Assembly (NCBI GenBank): GCA_036397835.1
Contig: DASWIG010000280.1
Coordinates: forward strand, 24,363 to 88,362
Source of the DNA: DASWIG01 sp036397835
GTDB taxonomy: Bacteria > Acidobacteriota > Thermoanaerobaculia > Multivoradales > J023
Length of the DNA stretch: 64,000 nt
Reading direction: 5' to 3'
Shown one piece after another: positions 20,132 to 27,335 of the stretch; position 1 is the stretch's first letter; each line of letters starts with the position of its first letter. The notes beneath the pieces are model-generated. The model was not told where the DNA came from. It did no database searches and was given only the letters and a program-made list of their open reading frames with translations. A program made the translations under genes and the position numbers.

Positions 20132-21151
20132 TCAAGGCTCGATCGAATTGAGCCCCACGAACGTGCCGCCGTTCTGGTGGCACAGCACCCGCATCAGGGT
20201 GGCGAAACGCACGCCGGTGTACGGCGAAACGCCGGCCGCGGTGAAGACCACCGGGAAGCCCACGCCGTGGATCCGCACCTTCGCCTTGCCCGCCTGGTCG
20301 CGAGAGTTGTACTTGGCGACCTCGTCGAGCACGGCCTGGATCGAGTCGCCGGTGTACTCGTCGCCGAAGACGTAGATCGAGACTTTCTTGTCGGGCGCCG
20401 CGAAGTTGACGATGGCCCGGCGCACGCCCTCGACCGGGCTCGAGTTGCTGAAGACGTTCCAGTTGCGCAGGGTGGAGAGGATCAGGCGCCGGCGGCCCGG
20501 GGTGTCGGGGATCCACTTGCCGGCGTAGCTCGAGAACATGTACTGTCCCATGTCGTTCATCACCTGGATGCCCTTGACCGTGGGATAGACGTCGAGCACC
20601 TGCTCCATCTTGCGCAGCACCGCCGGCCAGGCGTAGCCGAACATGCTGGGCGAGGTGTCGATGACGAAGATGACGTACTCGCTGTCGACCGGGATGCCGC
20701 CGATCGTCGCGTCCTCTTGCGGACGGCGGTAGCTCTCCCCGAGCAGGCGCTTCATTTCCTCGCTGAGCTCCTGCTGGGCCGCCAGCAGCCGTCCTTCGAG
20801 GATCTCCTGCACCTGCGAGAGCTGCCGCGTGGAGGCGAACTCGCCGCGGATGCGCGACAGGTCGCCGCGCAGGCGGGCGACGAGCTCCTCCTCGTGCGAC
20901 AATTGCTCGCGCCTGGACCTGAGCCGGCGCTCGAGCACCGGGATCTCGCCGCGGATCCGCGCCAGCTCGCGCTGCAGGTCGGCGACGCGGCCGTCGAGGT
21001 CCTGGCGGGCGCGCTCGAGGGCCTGCGGCTCGCCGATCTTGGTCAGCACCAGCAGCATCACGATGGCGCCGAAGCCGCAGCTCACGGCATCGAGGAACGA
21101 CAGGCTGACGCCCTCGCCGGCGCTCGCGCTGCGACGCTTGCGGCGCCTCAC
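20132..21151 (-). CDS. One-TM coiled-coil VWA protein 2 of the MotA-VWA system
   Basis: 339 residues. A basic N-terminus is followed by a TM with FLDAVSCGFGAIVMLLVLT (about 15-34). An uninterrupted Arg/Glu/Leu coiled coil (about 45-140) precedes a VWA fold with FVIDTSPSM (DxSxS MIDAS) and a later acidic IYVFGDEYTGDS. The layout is that of MotB/ExbD-type partners (charged N-terminus, one TM carrying an Asp, periplasmic domain), with VWA replacing the peptidoglycan-binding domain; that comparison is inferred. The GTG start overlaps the upstream stop (GTGA), so the gene is translationally coupled to its paralogue. Confidence 0.85.
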   Translation of the reverse strand: MRRRKRRSASAGEGVSLSFLDAVSCGFGAIVMLLVLTKIGEPQALERARQDLDGRVADLQRELARIRGEIPVLERRLRSRREQLSHEEELVARLRGDLSRIRGEFASTRQLSQVQEILEGRLLAAQQELSEEMKRLLGESYRRPQEDATIGGIPVDSEYVIFVIDTSPSMFGYAWPAVLRKMEQVLDVYPTVKGIQVMNDMGQYMFSSYAGKWIPDTPGRRRLILSTLRNWNVFSNSSPVEGVRRAIVNFAAPDKKVSIYVFGDEYTGDSIQAVLDEVAKYNSRDQAGKAKVRIHGVGFPVVFTAAGVSPYTGVRFATLMRVLCHQNGGTFVGLNSIEP

Positions 21152-22242
21152 GGCCAGTCCTCCGGCGGGCTGAGCAGCGAGCCGCGGGTCTTCATGGCGA
21201 GCTGCCAGAAGGCGCTCGCCGCCATCGGATCGCCCTCCATGGGAAAGAGGATCACGTTCACGGGAAGGCCCGCCGGCAGCTCCTGGACGGCGCGCTCGAA
21301 GTGCTTCAGGCGGTCCTTGGCCGACACCTTGCCGCCGCGCGGACGCTCGCGCCCCTGGGTGGGCAGGCCGTCGGTGAGCAAGATCAGGTTGTCCGGCGCC
21401 GGCCGCAACGCGCGGATCGCCGCGAAGGCGTTGTGCAGGCTGGTGCCGCCGTCGGGCGCCACGGCGCGCAGCGTCGCCACCGCCTTGCCGAGGGCCTCCG
21501 TGTCGCCGGCGGACAGCCACTGGCCGCCGGTGCCGTCGATCAGCGGCGCCGCGGTCTCGGCGAAGGTGTAGACCTGGAAGTAGCTCGCGCGCGGCAGTTG
21601 GGTCGCCAGCCAGTCGACGGTGGCCACCGCCTGCTGCCATTTCTCGGCGCGGATCTTGCGCTCGTCGGGCAGGTTGCGCCGCACCACGACGTTGACGATG
21701 GTCTCGTCGAGCATGCTCGCGGAGACGTCGACGAGCAGCAGGATGCGCTCGCCGCCCACCTTGAGACCGGTCAGGTACTGGCGGTCGCCGTCGCCGGTGA
21801 ACGCGCGCACCCTCTCGCCCGGCGTCTCCTCCTCGGGAACCGAGGCGGCGAGACGCCGGGCTTCGTCCTCGAGCGTCTTGAGGTCGGTCTGGAGCTTGTT
21901 CAGGCTCTCGCGGCGCGCCAGCGTCTCGGCGTCGAACGTGGCGAGCTCGACCTGGACCTCCTGCAGGGTTTCGATCAGGCGCCGCGACAGGCCCTGGGCT
22001 AGCGCGTGCCGGCGGTCGACCTCGCGCAGGTCGTTGCGCAGCACCGCGAGGCCGGCATGACCCTGGAGCACCTCCTCCTCCAGGCGGTCGACCTCGCCCG
22101 TGAGGTCGTAGGTCACGCGGTCGGCGCGCAGCGAGACGCCGGCGTTGATCACCATGTAGAGGAGCACCACGGCGCCGAGGCCGCAGGTCATGGCGTCGAG
22201 GAACGCCAGGCCGAAGACGTTGGCGGCGCGGCGGCGCGCCAT
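21148..22242 (-). CDS. One-TM coiled-coil VWA protein 1 of the MotA-VWA system
   Basis: 364 residues, paralogous to the next gene. A short basic N-terminus (MARRRAANVFG) is followed by a TM with FLDAMTCGLGAVVLLYMVI (about 14-33). A coiled coil (about 45-145) precedes a complete VWA MIDAS: LLLVDVSASM, later DGGTSLHNAF and LLTDGLPTQG. The MIDAS looks competent to bind Mg. The ATG overlaps the previous stop by one base (TGATG). Probably pairs with the MotA/ExbB channel encoded two genes upstream. Confidence 0.87.
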   Translation of the reverse strand: MARRRAANVFGLAFLDAMTCGLGAVVLLYMVINAGVSLRADRVTYDLTGEVDRLEEEVLQGHAGLAVLRNDLREVDRRHALAQGLSRRLIETLQEVQVELATFDAETLARRESLNKLQTDLKTLEDEARRLAASVPEEETPGERVRAFTGDGDRQYLTGLKVGGERILLLVDVSASMLDETIVNVVVRRNLPDERKIRAEKWQQAVATVDWLATQLPRASYFQVYTFAETAAPLIDGTGGQWLSAGDTEALGKAVATLRAVAPDGGTSLHNAFAAIRALRPAPDNLILLTDGLPTQGRERPRGGKVSAKDRLKHFERAVQELPAGLPVNVILFPMEGDPMAASAFWQLAMKTRGSLLSPPEDWP

Positions 22243-23243
22243 CACCGCACCGCCTCGACGGCCGGGAGGACGTCCGCGGGCAGCCGGATGACGAAGGGCA
22301 GGGCGTCCTCGCCCGGCGCCAGCACGGCGCCGTGCACGGCCAGGGCGCCCGCCGCCGCGGCTCCCGCCGGCAGCACGGTGGCCTCGCCCAGCGCTCGCAA
22401 GACCCCCGGCAAGGCTGCCAGCCGGGGGGTGACGAGCAGCGCCGGCCGCTCGCCGCCGCGGCGCGCCGCGCGGACGAGCTCGTCCGTCCGCTCGCGGAGG
22501 GCGGCGCTCGCCGTCTCGAGCTCGCCGAGGGTGGTCCCGATCGCCCTCTCCGCGAAGACGACCTCGGCGCTCTCGGCGCCGGCGAGGATCGCCAGCCATT
22601 CGTCGAGGCGGCGGTAGAGCTCCTGCTCGCTGGCCGCCGAGTGCAGGGGGTCGAAACGCGTGGCGCGCACGAAGAGCTCGGCGAAGCGCCGCGCCAGGGC
22701 GTCGCGGACGGCCACCAGGCCGATCCCGTCGTCGACCCTGACGCGTCCGCGCTCCAGGCCGTCGGGGCCGCGGCGAACCTCGGTGGCCACCAGACGGTGG
22801 AGGTGGACGTCGAGGTGGATCGTCTGCGCCGCCGCGACGCCCGACGCCGCCGCCAGGGCCGCGTCGACCAGGCCCTCCACCGGGATCCCGCAAGCCCGGG
22901 CGATGCCGAGCGTGAGCGCGAGCTGGCGCTCGGAGAAGGCCCCCGAGAGCGCCAGGACCACGCTCCCTACGCCGCCGCCCACCCGTTCCCAGAAGGCGTC
23001 GAGGTGGGCATGGGCGAGGTCGGCGGCGCTCAGAGAATGGGGGAAGGGACGCGCCAGGGGACAGTCGTCGAGGTCGTGCCAGAAGCGGTGGTGGACCTGG
23101 CGCGGGCGCAGCCGCGCGCGGTCCGCGGCGGCGCGTCCGACGGCGAGGTCCTTGCCGTCGACGAGGGCGTAGCCGGGCTCGGGCTCGACGCCGGAGGGGA
23201 CGGCGACGAGCCCGGCGTCGTGGATCTCGATCGCGAGCGTCAT
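22242..23243 (-). CDS. Probable degenerate actin/Hsp70-fold (ASKHA-like) protein of the MotA-VWA system
   Basis: 333 residues, cytosolic, no signal or TM. The N-terminal LAIEIHDAGLVAVPSG stands where ASKHA proteins carry phosphate-1. GSVVLALSGAFSERQLALTLGIARACGIP followed by VDAALAAASG resembles the connect region. TIHLDVHLHRLVATEV sits at phosphate-2, and ALLVTPRLAALPGVLRALG resembles the adenosine motif. The usual glycines are missing, so nucleotide binding is doubtful. The fold assignment is inference; a structure prediction would decide it. Coupled by 4 nt to the channel gene and 1 nt to the VWA gene. Confidence 0.6.
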   Translation of the reverse strand: MTLAIEIHDAGLVAVPSGVEPEPGYALVDGKDLAVGRAAADRARLRPRQVHHRFWHDLDDCPLARPFPHSLSAADLAHAHLDAFWERVGGGVGSVVLALSGAFSERQLALTLGIARACGIPVEGLVDAALAAASGVAAAQTIHLDVHLHRLVATEVRRGPDGLERGRVRVDDGIGLVAVRDALARRFAELFVRATRFDPLHSAASEQELYRRLDEWLAILAGAESAEVVFAERAIGTTLGELETASAALRERTDELVRAARRGGERPALLVTPRLAALPGVLRALGEATVLPAGAAAAGALAVHGAVLAPGEDALPFVIRLPADVLPAVEAVR

Positions 23244-24046
23244 GGGGAGGAAGGCACCTGGAGGTGACGGATCAGGTGCTGGTCGAGGTAGGTCTCGGTG
23301 TCGTGCACCAGGCGCTCCTGCTGGAGCTGGAGCTGGTGCAGCAGGAACATGAGGACGATCGAGATCAGCAGCGCGATGAACGTCGAGTTGAAGGCCACGC
23401 CGAGGCTCTGGGTGACGCCGGCGATGTCGCCTTCGACGGCCTGGTGGGCCTTGCCGAGGGCGTCGCCGATGCCGCGCACGGTGCCGATGAAGCCGATCGA
23501 CGGGATCGCCCAGGCGATGTAGCGCACCATCGAGAGCTCGGACTCGAGCCGGTCGCTCTCGGCCTCGCACGCCGCGTGGGCGGTGTCGGAGGCGTCCTGG
23601 ACGTTGCGGGTGGCGCCGAAGCGGTGGAGCGCGCTGACCAGCGAGCGCGGCAGCAGGGAGCGTTGGGCCGCGGCCGGCAAGGCCTCGATCTGGCGGGCGT
23701 ACTCGCGGGCGTCCTCGGGCAGGACGCGGGTGCCCTCGCCCAAGGGCACCAGCTCCACCCTCAGCAGGCGTTCCTGGCGCGCCGAGGCCGCGCCCTTGTA
23801 GGCCATGATCGCCAGCGCCCAGAGCATGAGCACGAAGCACGACTCCTGCTCGAAATCGCGGACGATCACGAAGAACGAGCGCTCCTGCACGTAGTCCGCC
23901 TCGGCCTGCATGCGCGCCGTCTGCTCGGCGAGGATGGCGTCGGCGTTGGGCCGGACCCAGGCCACGTAGACGGCATGCACCACGATCACGGCGACGATGA
24001 GCGAAGCGAGCTGGTAGACGAACTCCACCGGATAGGACTTCTTCAT
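23240..24046 (-). CDS. MotA/TolQ/ExbB proton-channel family protein
   Basis: 268 residues. TM1 about 7-29, TM2 about 68-84, then a cytosolic segment of ~85 residues. TM3 shows IAWAIPSIGFIGTVRGIGDAL (about 175-195) and TM4 shows LGVAFNSTFIALLISIVLMFLL (about 212-233). The last two carry the PF01618 signatures. Relatives form pentamers around two partner TMs and use ion flux to move them. No flagellar, Tol or TonB genes are nearby; the neighbours are two one-TM VWA proteins, which are the likely partners. ATG start, 15 nt after the small exported peptide gene. Confidence 0.88.
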   Translation of the reverse strand: MKKSYPVEFVYQLASLIVAVIVVHAVYVAWVRPNADAILAEQTARMQAEADYVQERSFFVIVRDFEQESCFVLMLWALAIMAYKGAASARQERLLRVELVPLGEGTRVLPEDAREYARQIEALPAAAQRSLLPRSLVSALHRFGATRNVQDASDTAHAACEAESDRLESELSMVRYIAWAIPSIGFIGTVRGIGDALGKAHQAVEGDIAGVTQSLGVAFNSTFIALLISIVLMFLLHQLQLQQERLVHDTETYLDQHLIRHLQVPSSP

Positions 24047-24061
24047 CCCGGTGCGTCCTCT

Positions 24062-24238
24062 TCAGATGTCGACGGGAAAGGAGATGGCGCTGTCGGCGGG
24101 CAGCTTCTCCGTGGGGACGAAGGTCTCGAGCTCGTCGTCCGGCGCGGCCGGGCTCTGGCCCGGCGCGGTGGCCACGACCGCGCCCAGCGCGAGGAGAACC
24201 AAGAGAAGGAAGAGGAGCTTTGGTGGGGAGATCTTCAT
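24062..24238 (-). CDS. Small exported peptide at the head of the MotA-VWA operon
   Basis: 58 residues. A basic start (MKISPPK) and an 18-residue hydrophobic core (LLFLLLVLLALGAVVAT) are followed by an acidic mature part of about 32 residues (ELETFVPTEKLPADS). Reads as a signal peptide or a single anchor with a short periplasmic tail. AGGAG lies at a good distance before the ATG. Only 15 nt separate it from the channel gene, so it belongs to the same transcript. No family recognised. Confidence 0.7.
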   Translation of the reverse strand: MKISPPKLLFLLLVLLALGAVVATAPGQSPAAPDDELETFVPTEKLPADSAISFPVDI

Positions 24239-24318
24239 TGCGGGCTCCTGGAGTTGCGGTCTGATCTTATCGGGGCCGGATCGGCCGGCTGCATCCCATG
24301 CAATTGCGATTCCAGCCC

Positions 24319-24363
24319 GTCCGACAAGTCTGACCCGTCCGACAAGTCCGACCCGTCCGACAC
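24319..24363. repeat. 9-bp tandem repeat GTCCGACNN (5 units), intergenic
   Basis: Units GTCCGACAA, GTCTGACCC, GTCCGACAA, GTCCGACCC, GTCCGACAC. Reverse orientation of the GTCGGAC arrays at 2537 and 14181. Lies between the MotA-VWA operon start and the end of the TPR lipoprotein gene. Confidence 0.85.
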
Positions 24364-24374
24364 CTCTCCGGCCC

Positions 24375-25514
24375 CTACCGGCCGCCGTCGTGGCGGGCGA
24401 GGATCTCCTCGAGCCTGCGCACGCGGGGGTGCTCCCCCGCGTCTTCGAACTTCTGCGCCCTGCGCAGCATCCTGCGCGCCGTGCGCAGGTTCCCCGACGA
24501 GGCCGCCAGGTGGCCGAGGGCGGCGTACGCGTCGGCGTCGTCGGGTTTCCGGCGCACGGCGCGGCGGTAGAGCTTCTCGGCCTCGTCGAGGCGGCCGCCC
24601 AGCAGGCTCACGTCGCCGAGGGTGAGATAGGTGAAGGGGTTGCGGTTCGGCGACGAGGCGAGGATCTGCTCGTAGGCCCGGGCCTCCTCGAGGCGGCGCA
24701 GGAGCCGCAGCAGCGAGGCCAGGTTCTGGTAGGCGGAGTAGGTGCGCGGATCGATCTCGACGGCCTTGCGGTAAGCCTGCTCGGCCGCCCCGTGGTCGCC
24801 CTGGCGGCGCAGCGCCACTCCGAGGTTGACCCAGGCGTTGGCAAGCTGCGGATCGATGCGCACGGCGGTCTCGAGCCAGCGCACGGACGCCTCCACGAGC
24901 CCCGCCTGCAGGGCCTCGGCGCCGCGGTTGGAGTGGAACATGGCGATCGCCGTCAGGTCGGAGATGCGGGAGAAGTCGTGATAGTCGTCGGGCGGAGTCT
25001 GCGAGAAGTCGAAGATCGTGCGGTCGGAGAGCGTGCCGTAGCCCACCGCGATGTGGTCGGAGACGACCACCAGGTCGCCCTCCCGGCGATAGCTCTCGAT
25101 GTCGTTGACGCCGAGGTAGTACACCTCCACGCCGAGCTCCCGGGCCATGCCCACGAAGAGATTGGTGAAGGCGAGGCAGTTGGCCTGGCGGTACTCGAAG
25201 ACCTCGACCGCGGTGCCCGTGTAGCCCCACTGGTAGCGGACCGGCAGTTGGCCGGGGTCGAGCAGGCTGGCCTGGAGCCGAGTGAGACGCTCGAGCTCGC
25301 TCTTCGCTCCGTCCACGGCCTGGTGGGCCCAGGCCCGCATCTCGTCGGTGATGCCGTGGGGGTAGACCACCGCGTTGGGATCGAGACCGCGCTGGCGCAG
25401 CTCCGTGGCGACCTCGTCCGCGTCCATCGTGGTCGAGCGGTACGAGCACGCCGCGACGACCAGGAGAAGGCCCGCGGCGGCCAGCTCCGCCGCTCTCGGT
25501 CTTGTGTTTCGCAT
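24375..25514 (-). CDS. Lipoprotein with transglutaminase-like and TPR domains
   Basis: 379 residues. Lipobox LLLVVAACS (Cys about 23). A transglutaminase/papain-like segment has a candidate Cys in YRQANCLAFTNLFVG, His in VVSDHIAVGYG and Asp in TIFDFSQ (about 110-175). About four TPR units follow (about 190-345, for example ANAWVNLGVALRRQGDHGAAEQAYRKAVEIDP). Probably a periplasm-facing membrane protein; role unknown. Gene order alone does not tie it to the motor-like operon because a repeat-bearing gap lies between. Confidence 0.82.
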   Translation of the reverse strand: MRNTRPRAAELAAAGLLLVVAACSYRSTTMDADEVATELRQRGLDPNAVVYPHGITDEMRAWAHQAVDGAKSELERLTRLQASLLDPGQLPVRYQWGYTGTAVEVFEYRQANCLAFTNLFVGMARELGVEVYYLGVNDIESYRREGDLVVVSDHIAVGYGTLSDRTIFDFSQTPPDDYHDFSRISDLTAIAMFHSNRGAEALQAGLVEASVRWLETAVRIDPQLANAWVNLGVALRRQGDHGAAEQAYRKAVEIDPRTYSAYQNLASLLRLLRRLEEARAYEQILASSPNRNPFTYLTLGDVSLLGGRLDEAEKLYRRAVRRKPDDADAYAALGHLAASSGNLRTARRMLRRAQKFEDAGEHPRVRRLEEILARHDGGR

Positions 25515-25598
25515 CCCTGCCTCCCGAATCTCCTTTCCCCGTCATTGTACGACGAACCGCGCCGTGGTCTCGGCGCCGCAGCCCCGCCGGAGAGCGAC

Positions 25599-27287
25599 TC
25601 ACCCCGTGCCCGGCCGGCCGCGCCGCCGCCCCAGGCCTCCCAGCCACATGGCGAGCTCGGGGCTCGACCGCCACCAGGCGAAGCCGAGATAGAGGAGCGG
25701 ATACAGCGGCAGCGCCACGAGCGCCTGCGCCCGCACCGGCAGCGACGGCGGCAGTAGCGCCCACAGCAGGAGGGAGGGCAGGGCGCAGGCGGCCGCCAGG
25801 GCCGCCAACCGGGCGAGCCGCCGCGCCGGCAGGCGCAGGTCGGCAATCCGCTCGCGCAGGCGCCGCCGCAGCAGGGCGAGCTCGAACCACGCGCCGACCG
25901 ACGCCGCCGCCGCCAGCCCGGCGGCCCCGAAGTAGAGCCCGTCGCCGTCTCCCGAGGTCCCGGCGACCGGGTAGCGATCGAGCCACGCCATCAGGGCGAC
26001 GCCGAGTCCGGCGTCGACGGCGAGGCGCCACGCCGCGACGCGGGCCGGCGTGCGGGTGTCGCGCAGGGCGAAGAACGTGTTCTGGAGCAGCCGTGAGGCC
26101 GTCGACGCCAGCATGCCCAGGGCGTAGCCGGCGAGCACCACGGCGACCAGCACGTTGCCCTCCGGCCCGAAGCGGCCGCCGCGGAAGAGCAGGCCCGCCA
26201 CCAGGTAGCCGAAGAAGAGGTAGCCCACGACCGACGGACAGATGACGAAGCCGGCCTGGCGCAGGGCGCGGCCGAGGCGCTCGGAAAGGCGTGGGCCCAG
26301 CTCCTCGGGCGTCAGCCGCGACATCTCGGGGAGCTCGGCGGCGGCCACCGAGGTGCCGAAGGCGTGCATCGGCAGGTTGATCAGGATCACGGCGAAGTTG
26401 AGGGCGGCCGGCGCCCCGGCGTGCAGGAAGCTCGCCAGCACCACGCTGACGTACATCGAGATCTGCACCACGCCGCGGCCGAGCAGCGCCGGCCCGAACG
26501 CCCGCAGCGCCTCGCGCACTCCGGGCACCGCAAGGGGGCGCCAGGTCAGCCGCAGACCTCCCATGAGACGCAGCACGGCGGGCAGTTGCACCAGGAACTG
26601 CAGCGCTCCGCCGAGGAGCGCTCCCCAGGCGGCGGCCAGGAGCCAGCGGTCGAGCACGGCCAGGCCAGCGTCCTCCGGGTGGAAGAGGAGGCCGGCCGGC
26701 GCCGCCGCGCCGCAGAGCGCGGTCACGATGGCGACGTTCCACGCCACCGGCGCCACGTAGGGCAGGAGGAAGCGCCGGTGGCTGTTGAGCACCCCGAGGG
26801 CCCAGGCTCCGAGGGCCAGGAAGGCGGTCATCGGGAAGATCACCCGCACCACCCGCACGGTGAGCTCGAAGCGGTCGACGTCGATCTCGCCGGCCGCGAC
26901 CCGGGCGGCGTCCCGGAGGAAGCCGGCGGCGCCGATGGCCACCAGCGGACGCGCGAAGACCACGCCGGCCACGGCCGCGGCGCCGACCGCCGCGGCCAGC
27001 AGCGCGAAGGCGGCGCCGGCGAAGCGGGCGGCGTCGTCGCGGCGGCCCTCGGCCAGCAGCCGCGAGTAGACGGGGATGAACCCCGCCGACAGGCTCTGCT
27101 CGCCGAGCAGGTTCTGGATCGCGTTGGGCAGGCGCAGCGCGGTCTGCCACACGTCGGCGTGCGCGGCGACGCCGAAGAAGCGCCCGATCGCCACCTGCCG
27201 CACGAGGCCGAAGACGCGGCTGACGAGGATGCCGAGGGCCACGAAGCGCGCGCCGCTGGGGCGCTCGGGGCTGCTCTCTTCGCTCAT
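25599..27287 (-). CDS. murJ: Lipid II flippase MurJ
   Basis: 562 residues with about 14 TMs. MviN/MurJ signatures are ILVSRVFGLVRQVAIGRFFG at the N-terminus, ALRLPNAIQNLLGEQSLSAGFIPVYS (about 45-70) and LLQNTFFALRDTRTPA (about 365). Translocates lipid II for peptidoglycan synthesis. An alternative ATG is six codons upstream (27305). Divergent from the sulfatase-like lipoprotein with about 48 nt between starts, so promoters overlap there. Confidence 0.94.
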   Translation of the reverse strand: MSEESSPERPSGARFVALGILVSRVFGLVRQVAIGRFFGVAAHADVWQTALRLPNAIQNLLGEQSLSAGFIPVYSRLLAEGRRDDAARFAGAAFALLAAAVGAAAVAGVVFARPLVAIGAAGFLRDAARVAAGEIDVDRFELTVRVVRVIFPMTAFLALGAWALGVLNSHRRFLLPYVAPVAWNVAIVTALCGAAAPAGLLFHPEDAGLAVLDRWLLAAAWGALLGGALQFLVQLPAVLRLMGGLRLTWRPLAVPGVREALRAFGPALLGRGVVQISMYVSVVLASFLHAGAPAALNFAVILINLPMHAFGTSVAAAELPEMSRLTPEELGPRLSERLGRALRQAGFVICPSVVGYLFFGYLVAGLLFRGGRFGPEGNVLVAVVLAGYALGMLASTASRLLQNTFFALRDTRTPARVAAWRLAVDAGLGVALMAWLDRYPVAGTSGDGDGLYFGAAGLAAAASVGAWFELALLRRRLRERIADLRLPARRLARLAALAAACALPSLLLWALLPPSLPVRAQALVALPLYPLLYLGFAWWRSSPELAMWLGGLGRRRGRPGTG

Positions 27288-27335
27288 GGCGTCCACGCGT
27301 GCCATCACGCTGCTATCATCTTCCAGGCCGAAGCC

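Noticed and set aside
20132..24238. Zorya-type anti-phage system
   Set aside because: A MotA-like channel with one-TM partners is present, but there is no ZorB OmpA domain, no ZorC, and no helicase-nuclease ZorD or ZorE nearby.
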